Assembly: GCA_046543175.1 (NCBI GenBank)
Contig: JBKGZY010000078.1
Location: 1 to 11,234, forward strand
From: Dichotomicrobium sp046543175
Lineage (GTDB): Bacteria; Pseudomonadota; Alphaproteobacteria; Rhizobiales; Rhodomicrobiaceae
DNA: 11,234 nucleotides
Direction: 5' to 3'
The notes below the pieces were generated by a model. It searched no databases, was not told where the DNA came from, and saw only the letters and a program-made list of their open reading frames with translations. Below are positions 1 to 7,936 of the stretch, piece by piece (positions within the stretch are counted from its first letter, which is position 1; every line of letters starts with the position of its first letter). A program made the translations under genes and the position numbers.

Positions 1-1
1 G

Positions 2-48
2 GTCCCGTGTCTGCGGCGCGTCATTACATGCCGCGCCGCGCACGGGAC
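2..48. repeat. Strong inverted repeat at left edge
   Basis: Bases 2-9 (GTCCCGTG) pair perfectly with 41-48, and 13-20 (GCGGCGCG) pair perfectly with 32-39. This leaves a small internal bulge (10-12 against 40) and an 11-nt loop (21-31), so the stem is 16 bp in two blocks. No T-run follows on either strand, so it is not a textbook intrinsic terminator. It could mark the 3' end of a gene lying left of the window or be another unit of the repeat mosaic at 124-224. The structure is read directly from the sequence; its role is unknown. Confidence 0.6.
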
Positions 49-123
49 GACATGACGCAGCGGTTCCGGCCCGCATGCAGGCTCTTCCGGGACAGGCGGG
101 CACATGCGTGCCGTGGTCCTAAA

Positions 124-168
124 GCGCCGGGCGAAAAAGTGGAAACCGGTTTTTCGCAAACCCGGCGC
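124..168. repeat. Nested palindrome, Hyphomicrobiales-type intergenic repeat
   Basis: The outer arms GCGCCGGG (124-131) and CCCGGCGC (161-168) are perfect reverse complements. So are the inner arms GCGAAAAA (131-138) and TTTTTCGC (150-157), around the self-complementary AAACCGGTTT (143-152). The GTGGAAACCGGTTTTTCG core resembles a palindromic sequence I remember as scattered in many copies through intergenic DNA of rhizobial and related genomes. It lies downstream of the yejF stop and immediately beside a second palindrome at 183-224, which suggests a composite element. Family membership is from memory and would need a genome-wide copy count. Confidence 0.6.
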
Positions 169-182
169 GACAACCAAAGAAC

Positions 183-224
183 CTACAGCATCGGGCGATC
201 CGGATTTATCGCCCGATGCTGTAG
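183..224. repeat. Perfect 17-bp inverted repeat downstream of yejF
   Basis: Arms CTACAGCATCGGGCGAT (183-199) and its exact reverse complement (208-224) flank an 8-nt loop. The hairpin starts 32 nt past the yejF stop codon and is the first strong structure after the operon, so it may end or protect the yej transcript's 3' end. In the minus-strand direction it is followed by GTTCTTTGGTTG, which is T-rich but not a clean U-tract; intrinsic termination is therefore possible but unproven. Its closeness to the palindrome at 124-168 suggests both belong to one repeat mosaic of about 100 bp. Confidence 0.65.
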
Positions 225-256
225 CGAATCGGATAATGCGCTGCCGGCGATGCGCC

Positions 257-1891
257 TTACGTGGCGACCGCGCCCGTGTGCACGGCCTCCAGCTCGAAAG
301 CGGCGGCCATCAGCGCCTTGGTGTAATCGGTCTTCGGGTTATTGAAGACCTCGCGCGCCTCGCCCTGCTCGACCATATGCCCGTCTCGCATGACGATCAC
401 GTAGTTCGACAGCGCCCGCACCACGCGCAGATCGTGGCTGATGAACATGTAGGCGAGGTTGTGCCGGTCCTGGAGGTCGCGCAGCAGATCGACGATCTGG
501 GCCTGCACGGACACGTCGAGCGCGCTGGTCGGCTCGTCGAGCATCACGAATTTCGGCTGGAGCACCATGGCCCGCGCGATGGCGATGCGCTGGCGCTGAC
601 CGCCGGAGAACTCGTGCGGGTAGCGGTCCTGGGTCGTCGGGTCGAGACCGACTTCGCTCAGCGCCTGGGACACGCGCGCCCGCCGCTCTTCCGGGCGCAT
701 GTTGGGGTGCTGGATCAGCAGTCCTTCCTCGACGATCTGGCTGACCGACAGGCGCGGGCTGAGCGAGCCGTAGGGATCCTGGAACACGATCTGCATATCA
801 CGTCGGTACGGGCGCATCTTCTTGAAGCTCAGCCCGTCGATGTTCTGGCCCATGTAAACGATCGGGCCTTTGCTCGAGGTCAGCCGCAGAAGCGCCTGGC
901 CGAGCGTCGTCTTGCCGGAGCCGGACTCCCCGACCACGCCGACGGTCTGCCCCTCGCGGATTTGCAGCGACAGCCCGTCCACCGCCTTGACATGGCCGAC
1001 GACCCGCTTGAGGAGACCGCGCCGGATCGGGAACCAGACGCGCAGGTTCTCGGTGCTGATGATGACCGGCGCGCTGTCATTGCTTGCGGGCGGCTCGCCC
1101 TTCGGCTCGGCGGCCAGCAGGTGCTTCGTGTAGGCGTGCCGCGGCTCGGTGAAGATCTTTTCCGTTTCGGCGGCTTCGACGATCTCGCCGTCATTCATCA
1201 CGCAGACGCGCTCGGCCATCTTGCGCACGACGGTCAGGTCGTGGGTGATCAGCAGCAGCGCCATGCCCAACTCGTCCTTCAGCCGCTTCAGGAGCGTGAG
1301 GATTTGCGCCTGTATCGTAACGTCGAGCGCCGTGGTCGGCTCGTCTGCGATCAACAGGTCCGGCTCGTTGGCGAGCGCCATGGCGATCATGACGCGCTGG
1401 CGCTGGCCGCCGGAGAGCTGGTGAGGGAAAGAATTTATCCGTGTCTCGGGGTCGGGGATACCCACCTTGTCGAGCAGTTCCATCACCCGGATGCGTGTCT
1501 GGGTGTCCGACAGGCCGCGATGGAGCTTCAAGACCTCCCCGATCTGCTTTTCCACCTTGTGCAGCGGATTCAGCGAGGACATCGGCTCCTGGAAGATCAT
1601 GCCGATGTCGCGCCCGCGTATCTTCTGCATCTCGGTAAGCGGCAGCTTGAGGACGTCGCGGCCCTTGAAGAAGATTTCCCCGGTTGGATGGGACGCCGCC
1701 GGATAGGGCAAGAGCCGCATGACCGACAGCGCCGAGACGGTCTTGCCGGAGCCGGACTCACCGACGAGCGCCAGCGTGTCGCCGCGTTCGAGGCTGAACG
1801 ATGCGCCCTTGACCGCTTCGACCTCCGCCTCGTCGGAGGTGAAGGACACCGACAGGTTGCGCACATCCAGCAGCTTGGTCGAATCGCTCAC
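257..1891 (-). CDS. yejF: ABC transporter ATPase with two nucleotide-binding domains, YejF
   Basis: This is the energy-coupling subunit of a peptide-type ABC importer, cytoplasmic and bound to YejB/YejE. It has 544 residues, close to the 529 of E. coli YejF, in two fused ATPase domains. The first has Walker A GESGSGKT (44-51), Q-loop Gln101, signature LSGGQ (159-163), Walker B LLIADE (179-184) and switch His217. The second has GESGSGKT (321-328), FSGGQ (428-432), VMLDE (449-453) and His486. Both sites look catalytically complete. I chose the GTG at 1891 because AGGTGAGG lies 6 nt upstream, overlapping the yejE stop. A GTG at 1903 that overlaps that stop (GTGA) would add four residues. It is the last gene of the operon, 8 nt after yejE. 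Start confidence is moderate; family confidence is high. Confidence 0.95.
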   Translation of the reverse strand: MSDSTKLLDVRNLSVSFTSDEAEVEAVKGASFSLERGDTLALVGESGSGKTVSALSVMRLLPYPAASHPTGEIFFKGRDVLKLPLTEMQKIRGRDIGMIFQEPMSSLNPLHKVEKQIGEVLKLHRGLSDTQTRIRVMELLDKVGIPDPETRINSFPHQLSGGQRQRVMIAMALANEPDLLIADEPTTALDVTIQAQILTLLKRLKDELGMALLLITHDLTVVRKMAERVCVMNDGEIVEAAETEKIFTEPRHAYTKHLLAAEPKGEPPASNDSAPVIISTENLRVWFPIRRGLLKRVVGHVKAVDGLSLQIREGQTVGVVGESGSGKTTLGQALLRLTSSKGPIVYMGQNIDGLSFKKMRPYRRDMQIVFQDPYGSLSPRLSVSQIVEEGLLIQHPNMRPEERRARVSQALSEVGLDPTTQDRYPHEFSGGQRQRIAIARAMVLQPKFVMLDEPTSALDVSVQAQIVDLLRDLQDRHNLAYMFISHDLRVVRALSNYVIVMRDGHMVEQGEAREVFNNPKTDYTKALMAAAFELEAVHTGAVAT

Positions 1892-1899
1892 TTCGGCCC

Positions 1900-3003
1900 T
1901 CACCTGAATGTCTTGCGCGGATCGAGCGCGTCGCGCACCGCCTCGCCGATGAAGATCAGCAGGCTGAGCATGATCGCGATCACCATGAACGCGGTAATGC
2001 CCAGCCACGGCGCCTGAAGGTTGTTCTTGCCCTGCGCCAGCAACTCGCCCAGCGACGGCGAGCCGGGCGGCAGGCCGAAGCCGAGGAAGTCCAGCGAGGT
2101 CAGGGTCGTGATCGAAGCGTTCAGCAGGAACGGCATGAAGGTGATCGTGGCGACCATCGCGTTGGGCAGCAGGTGCTTGAACATGATCTTGCCGTCGCTC
2201 AGGCCCAGCGCCCGCGCGGCGTGAATATACTCGAAATTGCGTCCGCGCAGGAATTCCGCGCGCACCACCCCGACGAGCGCGACCCAACTGAACAGCAGCA
2301 GGATTCCGAGCAGGATCCAGAAAGTCGGCTCGATCACCGCCGCGATGATGATAAGCAGGTAGAGCGTCGGGATCGCCTGCCAGACCTCGATCACCCGCTG
2401 GAAGATCAGGTCCGTCCACCCGCCGAAATAGCCCTGCACCGCGCCGGCGCTAATGCCGATCATTGAGGACAGGACGGTCAGCGTCAGCCCGAACAGCACC
2501 GAGATGCGGAAGCCATAGATGACGCGCGCGAGCACGTCGCGGCCCTGGTCGTCCGTGCCCAGCAGGTTTTCCGAAGACGGCGGCGACGGCGCGGGCACCG
2601 GCAGGTCGTAGTTGATCGTATCGTAGCTGTAGCGGATCGGCGGCCAGATCATCCAGCCGCCGCCCTCCCTGACGAGATCCTGCACATAGGGGTCGCGGTA
2701 TTCGGCTTCGGTCGCGAACTCGCCGCCGAACGTCGTCTCGGAATAGAAATTGAAGATCGGCGTGTAGTAGGCGCCTTCGTACTGGATCAGGATCGGTCGG
2801 TCGTTGGCGATGAATTCGGCGAACAGTGAAACCAAGAACAGCGCCAGGAAGATCCACAGGCTCCAGAAGCCGCGCTTGTTGGCCTTAAAGTTGTTCAGCC
2901 GCCGCTTGTTGATCGGCGACAGCTCGAATGTGCCGCGCCGCGGCGGAACGGCGGCAGCCGCATCGAACTGGGCGCGGTTTTCCTTGCTGACCTTTGCTTC
3001 CAT
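1900..3003 (-). CDS. yejE: ABC transporter permease YejE
   Basis: One of the two inner-membrane permeases of the Yej importer; it pairs with YejB to form the channel. The 367-residue protein matches E. coli YejE throughout as I remember it: SPIN near residue 29, GFWSLWIF then a first membrane helix (about 46-66), a large periplasmic loop, LGTDDQGRDVLAR (about 148-160), the EAA loop HAARALGLSD...HLLPNAM (261-283) that docks on the ATPase, and GKNNLQAPWLGITAF (325-339) near the C-terminus. About 26 N-terminal residues precede the point where E. coli YejE begins. The ATG at 3003 is preferred because a GGAGG lies about 12 nt upstream and an upstream ATG (3048) would run into yejB. It starts 7 nt after the yejB stop, so translation is probably coupled. 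Confidence 0.95.
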   Translation of the reverse strand: MEAKVSKENRAQFDAAAAVPPRRGTFELSPINKRRLNNFKANKRGFWSLWIFLALFLVSLFAEFIANDRPILIQYEGAYYTPIFNFYSETTFGGEFATEAEYRDPYVQDLVREGGGWMIWPPIRYSYDTINYDLPVPAPSPPSSENLLGTDDQGRDVLARVIYGFRISVLFGLTLTVLSSMIGISAGAVQGYFGGWTDLIFQRVIEVWQAIPTLYLLIIIAAVIEPTFWILLGILLLFSWVALVGVVRAEFLRGRNFEYIHAARALGLSDGKIMFKHLLPNAMVATITFMPFLLNASITTLTSLDFLGFGLPPGSPSLGELLAQGKNNLQAPWLGITAFMVIAIMLSLLIFIGEAVRDALDPRKTFR

Positions 3004-3010
3004 TCGGGTT

Positions 3011-4117
3011 TCAGACCTCCCGCGTCTCGAAGTCGATGCGCGGATCAATCCAAGTATAGGTCAGATCCGAGATGAGGTTGATGACAATGCCCAATAGCGA
3101 AAATATGAACAGGGTCGCGAAGACGACCGGATAATCCCGGTTGACGATGGACTCAAACGACAAAAGGCCCAGACCGTCGAGCGAGAAGATCGTCTCGATC
3201 AGCAGCGAGCCGGTGAAAAACGCCGCGATGAACGCGCCGGGGAAGCTGGCGACGATGATGAGCATCGCGTTGCGGAACACGTGGCCGTAAAGCACCCTGT
3301 TCTCGGACAGGCCCTTGGCCCGCGCGGTCATCACGTACTGCTTCTTGATCTCGTCGAGAAACGAGTTCTTCGTCAGGAAGGTCGTGGTTGCGAAGGCCGA
3401 TAGCGAAAGCGCCAGCAGCGGCAGCGTCAGGTGCCAGAAATAGTCCACGATCTTCATCGGCCAGCTGAGTTCCTCCCAGTTGTCGGAGGTCAGCCCGCGC
3501 AGCGGGAACCAGTCGAGAAAGGTACCACCCGCGAACAGCACGATCAGGAGCACCGCGAACAGGAAACCCGGCACAGCATAGGCGATGATGACGACACTGC
3601 TGGTCCAGATATCGAAATTGGAGCCGTCCTTGACCGCCTTGCGCACGCCCAGCGGGATCGAAATGCCGTAGGAGATCAGCGTCATCCACAGCCCCAGCGA
3701 GATCGATACCGGCAGCTTCTCCGCGATCAGGCTCAGGACGCTGACATCGCGGAAATAGCTTTCCCCGAAATCGAAGGTGAGATAGTTCCCCATCATCAGG
3801 ATGAAGCGTTCGTGCGGGGGCTTGTCGAAGCCGAACTGCTTTTCCAGTTGCTTGATGAATTCCGGGTCCAGCCCTTGCGCGCCGCGGTACTGCGAGCCGC
3901 CCTCGCCGGAGCCTTCGCCTGAGGAACTGCTGCCGAAATCGCCGGATTCCGTGCCGCCGATGCGCGCCGTGGCCGCGACATCCGTGCCGGTAAGCTGGGC
4001 GATGACGCGCTCCACCGGCCCGCCGGGGGCGAACTGCACGATGATGAAGCTGATGACCATGATCCCGAAAATGGTCGGGATCATCAGCAACAGGCGGCGA
4101 ATGATGTAGGCCGTCAT
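3011..4117 (-). CDS. yejB: ABC transporter permease YejB
   Basis: The second inner-membrane permease of the importer, 368 residues against 364 in E. coli. It opens with MTAYIIRRLLLMIPT and a first membrane helix (about 8-30) ending in the family motif APGGPVE. The first periplasmic loop has a Gly/Ser/Glu-rich stretch (about 58-75) before the conserved YRGAQGLDPE (77-86). SLPVS-type and SIPLGVRKAV (153-162) segments follow, then the EAA loop TARAKGLSENRVLYGHVFRNA (264-284) and the C-terminal YTWIDPRIDFE. No residues typical of the family appear to be missing. It is separated from the upstream binding-protein gene by 76 nt containing a hairpin. The Shine-Dalgarno is weak (AAAGG about 10 nt before ATG), which fits lower expression than the binding proteins. 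Confidence 0.95.
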   Translation of the reverse strand: MTAYIIRRLLLMIPTIFGIMVISFIIVQFAPGGPVERVIAQLTGTDVAATARIGGTESGDFGSSSSGEGSGEGGSQYRGAQGLDPEFIKQLEKQFGFDKPPHERFILMMGNYLTFDFGESYFRDVSVLSLIAEKLPVSISLGLWMTLISYGISIPLGVRKAVKDGSNFDIWTSSVVIIAYAVPGFLFAVLLIVLFAGGTFLDWFPLRGLTSDNWEELSWPMKIVDYFWHLTLPLLALSLSAFATTTFLTKNSFLDEIKKQYVMTARAKGLSENRVLYGHVFRNAMLIIVASFPGAFIAAFFTGSLLIETIFSLDGLGLLSFESIVNRDYPVVFATLFIFSLLGIVINLISDLTYTWIDPRIDFETREV

Positions 4118-4142
4118 GATGCGTCAACCTTTTGCGGCACAG

Positions 4143-4173
4143 GCGCGGGCACGTCAATGGCCTTGGCCCGCGC
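4143..4173 (-). promoter_or_regulatory. Intercistronic hairpin between binding-protein gene 2 and yejB
   Basis: Arms GCGCGGGC (4143-4150) and GCCCGCGC (4166-4173) are perfect 8-bp reverse complements with a 15-nt loop. They sit 20 nt after the stop of the second binding-protein gene and 25 nt before the yejB start. No U-tract follows. GC-rich hairpins in this place of an importer operon are known to protect the upstream mRNA or cause partial termination, so that binding protein exceeds permease. That role here is inference from position; the pairing is seen directly. Confidence 0.45.
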
Positions 4174-4193
4174 GCCGTCTTGCGCCTTTCGCA

Positions 4194-6074
4194 TTACCGG
4201 GCGTCTTCCAGAGCGGCCGCTTTGTCCTTGTCGTACCACCACGTCTCGATGACGCCGCGATCATATTTCGGCTTCGTCTCCGGCCGGGAGAACTTGTCCC
4301 AGAACGCGATGTGGTGGGTCGTCTTGTACCATTGGGGAACCCAGTAATGCCCGGCGCGCAGCACGCGGTCGAGCGCGCGCGCGGCGGTGCGCATGGCGTC
4401 CCGGCTGTCGGCGCCCAGAACTTTCTCGATCAGCGCGTCGATGACGGGCGAGGAAATGCCGGCGAGGTTAAAGCTCCCTTTCGATCCCGCGGCGTCGCTG
4501 CCGAAATAATTGCGCAGTTGCGGTCCCGGAGTCTGGTTGAGCACGAAACGCTGCGTGGTGATGTCGAAGTCGAAGCTCTTCATGCGCTCCTGGAACTGCG
4601 AGGGGTCGACCCGGCGGATGCCGGCGTCAACCCCGATGGTCTTGAGATTCTTCACATAAGGACCGATGATGCGTTCGAAGGTCGGCGAGAAGATCAGGAA
4701 CTCGATCGTCAGCGGCTCCCCGGTCTCCTCGTTGACGCGCCGGCCGTCCTTGATGACCCAGCCCGCTTCGCTCAGCAGGCGTGACGCCTCGCGCAGCATG
4801 CGCCGGTCGCGCCCCGACCCGTCGCTCTTCGGGGGGACATAGGCTTCCTCGAACACGCTGGCCGGAAGCTGGTCGCGATACGGCTCCAGCAGTTCAAGCT
4901 CGGCCGCGCTCGGCTCGCCCTCGGCCTTGAGAGCGGAATTCTCGAAGTAGCTCGCCGTGCGCGTGTAGAAGCCGTGAAACAGCTGCTTGTTCGTCCATTC
5001 GAAATCGAAGACGTAATCCAGCGCGAGGCGGACCCTGCGGTCGGCGAACTTGTCGCGGCGCGTGTTGATGAAAAAGCCCTGCGCGCCGGACGGGCGGCCG
5101 TCCGGCAGGGTGAGCAGCTTGAGATTGCCGGAATGCACCTGGTCGATATCGTATTCGGTCGCCCAGGACTTGGAGGTGAATTCCTCGCGCAGATCGAACA
5201 CCCCGGCCTTCAGCGCCTCCAATTCGGCGGTGCGGTCACGGAAATACTCGTAGCGCAGCTTGCCGAAATTGTAGCGCCCCTGATTGACCGGTAGCTCCCA
5301 GCCCCAGTAGTCGTCGCGGCGCTGGAGCGTGACGAAGCGGCCCTGCTTGAAGTCCGCGATCTCGTAAGGCCCCGAGCCGACGGGCGGTACCAGTGAGGAT
5401 TCATTGAAGGGCGTTGCGGAATAATAGGCTTTCGACAGGATCGGCAGTTCCGCGATCATCATGGGCAGGCGGCGTTTGCCCGGCCCGTCGAAGGCGAACC
5501 GCACCGTGTGATCGTCGAGCGCCTCGGCCTTTTCGACGTCGCGGAGCATGGAATTGTAGATCGGCCTGCCGTTTTGCTTCAGCGTTTCGTAGGTGAACAC
5601 GACGTCCTGCGCCGTCACCGGCGTGCCATCCGCGAATTCGGCTTCCGGGCGCATGTAGAAGGTGACACCGCTGCGGTCGGGCGCGAGCTTGGCGGAATGC
5701 GCCACCAGCCCGTAGACGGCGTCCGGCTCGTCATAGGCGCGTGTCATCAGGCTGTCGAACAGCAGTTCCATGCCCTGCGCGGCGTCGCCCGTGATGATGA
5801 AGGGGTTGAAGCTGTTGAAGGTGACCACGCCGGCGGTGCCGATCATCGACATGCCGCCGCCCACCGGCGCATCCGGGTTCACGTATTCGAAATGCTTGAA
5901 GTCAGGCGGATATTTGAGCTTGCCGAAGGCGGAGAGGCCGTGGCGGGCGTCTTCGGGGGCATCCGCGGCCGTGGCCGGCGCGGCGCCCGCCAGCATCCCG
6001 AAAAGCAGTGCGGGGATGAGAATGCCGTGCCGCCGGTTGCGCCGCTGAGGCTGCATCGACATCGGGCTGCTCAT
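4194..6074 (-). CDS. YejA-family extracellular solute-binding protein (family 5), second of two
   Basis: A periplasmic binding protein expected to capture a peptide or peptide-sugar ligand and hand it to YejBEF. The 626-residue protein compares with 604 in E. coli YejA. The N-terminus has a basic stretch (RRNRRHG, 11-17), a hydrophobic core (18-32) and a likely signal-peptidase site after ATA or ATAA (about 36/37). The run of arginines lacks a proper twin-arginine motif, and no lipobox is seen. YejA-like features include YVNPDAP, GSGPYEIADF, VFDFEWTNKQLF, SYFENS, SEAGWVIKDGRRVN, RALDRVL and a C-terminal ETWWYDKDKAAALE, close to E. coli YejA's end. The start codon overlaps the stop of the upstream paralogue as ATGA, which sets the start and implies translational coupling. 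In-frame ATGs at 6062 and 6056 are alternatives. Ligand not determined; this and its neighbour could correspond to YejA and YepA of Agrobacterium in either order. Confidence 0.93.
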   Translation of the reverse strand: MSSPMSMQPQRRNRRHGILIPALLFGMLAGAAPATAADAPEDARHGLSAFGKLKYPPDFKHFEYVNPDAPVGGGMSMIGTAGVVTFNSFNPFIITGDAAQGMELLFDSLMTRAYDEPDAVYGLVAHSAKLAPDRSGVTFYMRPEAEFADGTPVTAQDVVFTYETLKQNGRPIYNSMLRDVEKAEALDDHTVRFAFDGPGKRRLPMMIAELPILSKAYYSATPFNESSLVPPVGSGPYEIADFKQGRFVTLQRRDDYWGWELPVNQGRYNFGKLRYEYFRDRTAELEALKAGVFDLREEFTSKSWATEYDIDQVHSGNLKLLTLPDGRPSGAQGFFINTRRDKFADRRVRLALDYVFDFEWTNKQLFHGFYTRTASYFENSALKAEGEPSAAELELLEPYRDQLPASVFEEAYVPPKSDGSGRDRRMLREASRLLSEAGWVIKDGRRVNEETGEPLTIEFLIFSPTFERIIGPYVKNLKTIGVDAGIRRVDPSQFQERMKSFDFDITTQRFVLNQTPGPQLRNYFGSDAAGSKGSFNLAGISSPVIDALIEKVLGADSRDAMRTAARALDRVLRAGHYWVPQWYKTTHHIAFWDKFSRPETKPKYDRGVIETWWYDKDKAAALEDAR

Positions 6075-7936
6075 TGCGTTGTGCTCGCGCGCTGCGGCTC
6101 GTCGCCGGCCTGCCACCACACATCCGGGAAGCCGACGGTGCGGTTCGGCAGCCGTTCGGGATGGTCGAACTTGTTCCAGTAGGCGATGCGTATGGCCGGC
6201 AGGAACCATTGCGGCACCACGTAATGGTTCCACAACAATACGCGGTCGAGGGCGCGGGTGTAGGCGACGAGCCTGTCACGGTCCTCGGCGAAGATGATCT
6301 TGTCGATCAGGGCGTCCACCGCCGGGTTCTTGATCCCGATGGTGTTGCGGCTGCCGTCCAGATCGGCCGCTTCGGACCCCCAGAAATCGCGCTGTTCGTT
6401 GCCGGGCGAGTTCGACTGCGGGAAGGTTTCCACCATTACGTCGAATTCGAAGGTTTCGGTCCGCTGCTGATACTGCGAGGTATCCACCGTGCGCACCGAT
6501 ACATCCATGCCGAGGCGTTCTAGGTTCTGCTTGTAGGGCAGGACCACGCGCTCCATCGACGGGGATTGGAGCAGGAATTCCACCTCAAACGGCTCGCCGG
6601 TTTCGGTGTTGCGAAGCTGTCCGCCCTCGGTTTCCCAGCCGGCTTCGCGCAGCAGGGACAGGGCTTCGCGCAGATTGTTGCGCGTCTCACGGCGCGATCC
6701 GCTTTCCGGATTGAAGTATTCGGTCGTGATGACATCTTCCGGGACGTGCTCGGGATATTCGTCCCGCAATTCTTCCAGAATTTCGAGTTCCAAGCCTTCG
6801 GGCAGCCCCTGCCAAGCCAGTTCACTATTCTCGAAATAGCTATCTGTCCGCTCGTATTGACCGTAGAAGATCTGCTTATTCATCCACTCGAAATTGAATA
6901 CGTAGTTGAAGGCGCGGCGCACACGCGGATCGGCGAAACGGTCCCGGCGCGTGTTGAAGACGAAGGCCTGCATGCCGACCGGCCGGTCAATCTCGACCAT
7001 CTCCTTGACGACATCCCCCCGCTCCAGAGCGGGGAAGTCATAGCCGGTCGCCCAGTTCTTCGCGCTGTTCTCGACGTAGAAGTCGATTTTTCCGGCCTTG
7101 AACGCCTCGAAAGCAATGGTCGTGTCACGGAAATAATCGTAGCGGATCCGGTCGAAGTTGAAATGCCCCTTGCGGACATTCAGATCCTCGCCCCAGTAGT
7201 CATCGACGCGCTGATAGGTGATGTTGCGCCCGGCATCCACATCGGCGATGCGGTACGGCCCTGAGCCGAGCGGCGGCTCGAGCGTCGTGTTGGCCGGGTT
7301 GCGGTCTTCCGAGCCGTCCCAGTAATGCTTGGGCATGATGGGCAACTGGCCCACGATAAAGGGAAGCTCACGGTTGCCAGTGGTGTCGAAATAAAAGGTG
7401 ACTTCGCGCTCTCCCGTCTTCTCGACGTTCGCTACATTGGCGTAATAAGCGGCGATACGCGGATCGTTCTCCTTTTGCACCTCCAGCGAGAAAACCACGT
7501 CTTCCGGCGTGATCGGCTTGCCGTCATGCCAGCGCGCCTCGTCGCGCAGACGGAAGGTGGCCGAGCCGTAATCGTCCGCGTAAGAGACCCATTCCGCGAT
7601 CAGACCGTATTGCGTGGACGGTTCGTCCTGGTCGCTCGCCATGAGCGGTTCATAAAGCAGGCTCGTGAGGCCGCCGGCGGCGGTTCCCTTGAAGGTAATC
7701 GGATTGAGATTGTCGAAGCTGCCGACCCCCGGCAGGGTCACAGTGCCGCCACGCGGCGCGTCGGGATTGGCGTAAGGGAAGTGGGAGAACCCCGGCTCAA
7801 GTTCCAGTTCCGGCGTGATCAACGAGAGGCCGTGATGCTTCTCCCGCGCCTCGTCGGCTGTGTTTTCGGCAAGAGCGGGGCCGGACAGCATCAATCCCGC
7901 GACGGCAAAGACGACGGCAACATTACGGAAAATCAT
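6071..7936 (-). CDS. YejA-family extracellular solute-binding protein (family 5), first of two
   Basis: First gene of the Yej operon, encoding a 621-residue periplasmic binding protein. Residues 1-23 form a clear Sec signal peptide ending ALA, with probable cleavage before Glu24. The mature part follows E. coli YejA closely in places: FPYANPDAPRGG, GSFDNLNPITFKG, AFEAFKAGKIDF...NSAKNWATGYDF, FNFEWMNKQIFYG, DSYFENSEL, LREAGW and RALDRVLLWNHYVVPQW. It is clearly paralogous to the gene directly downstream along the whole length but well diverged, so this is an old duplication or two distinct subfamilies rather than a recent copy. The ATG at 7936 has GGGAG 5 nt upstream. Its promoter should lie in 7937-8135. 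Substrate is not readable from sequence; peptides, microcin-like compounds or muropeptides are the family's known ligands. Confidence 0.93.
   Translation of the reverse strand: MIFRNVAVVFAVAGLMLSGPALAENTADEAREKHHGLSLITPELELEPGFSHFPYANPDAPRGGTVTLPGVGSFDNLNPITFKGTAAGGLTSLLYEPLMASDQDEPSTQYGLIAEWVSYADDYGSATFRLRDEARWHDGKPITPEDVVFSLEVQKENDPRIAAYYANVANVEKTGEREVTFYFDTTGNRELPFIVGQLPIMPKHYWDGSEDRNPANTTLEPPLGSGPYRIADVDAGRNITYQRVDDYWGEDLNVRKGHFNFDRIRYDYFRDTTIAFEAFKAGKIDFYVENSAKNWATGYDFPALERGDVVKEMVEIDRPVGMQAFVFNTRRDRFADPRVRRAFNYVFNFEWMNKQIFYGQYERTDSYFENSELAWQGLPEGLELEILEELRDEYPEHVPEDVITTEYFNPESGSRRETRNNLREALSLLREAGWETEGGQLRNTETGEPFEVEFLLQSPSMERVVLPYKQNLERLGMDVSVRTVDTSQYQQRTETFEFDVMVETFPQSNSPGNEQRDFWGSEAADLDGSRNTIGIKNPAVDALIDKIIFAEDRDRLVAYTRALDRVLLWNHYVVPQWFLPAIRIAYWNKFDHPERLPNRTVGFPDVWWQAGDEPQRASTTQ

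Noticed and set aside
104..2017. Long plus-strand open frame (637 codons) opposite yejF and yejE
   Set aside because: It lies antisense to genes with full family motifs, has His/Arg/Asp-rich shadow composition and shows no recognisable domain. Long antisense frames are expected in GC-rich DNA.
1892..2419. Upstream extension of the yejF frame giving 720 codons
   Set aside because: The extra part overlaps yejE in another frame and reads as low-complexity Ala/Arg/Gly sequence. The GTG at 1891 with its Shine-Dalgarno gives the length expected for the family.
3888..3944. Gly/Ser/Glu-rich stretch in YejB as a novel insertion
   Set aside because: E. coli YejB also has a variable Gly-rich loop between the first helix and the YRGxxGLDPE motif, so this is ordinary variation.
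6023..6044. Twin-arginine export signal in binding protein 2 (RRNRRHG)
   Set aside because: The arginine pairs are not followed by the usual F-L-K type residues; it reads as a strongly basic Sec signal peptide.
6075..6233. Start of binding-protein gene 2 at 6233
   Set aside because: It would add 53 residues read out of frame from the upstream gene and bury the signal peptide; the ATGA at 6074 fits far better.
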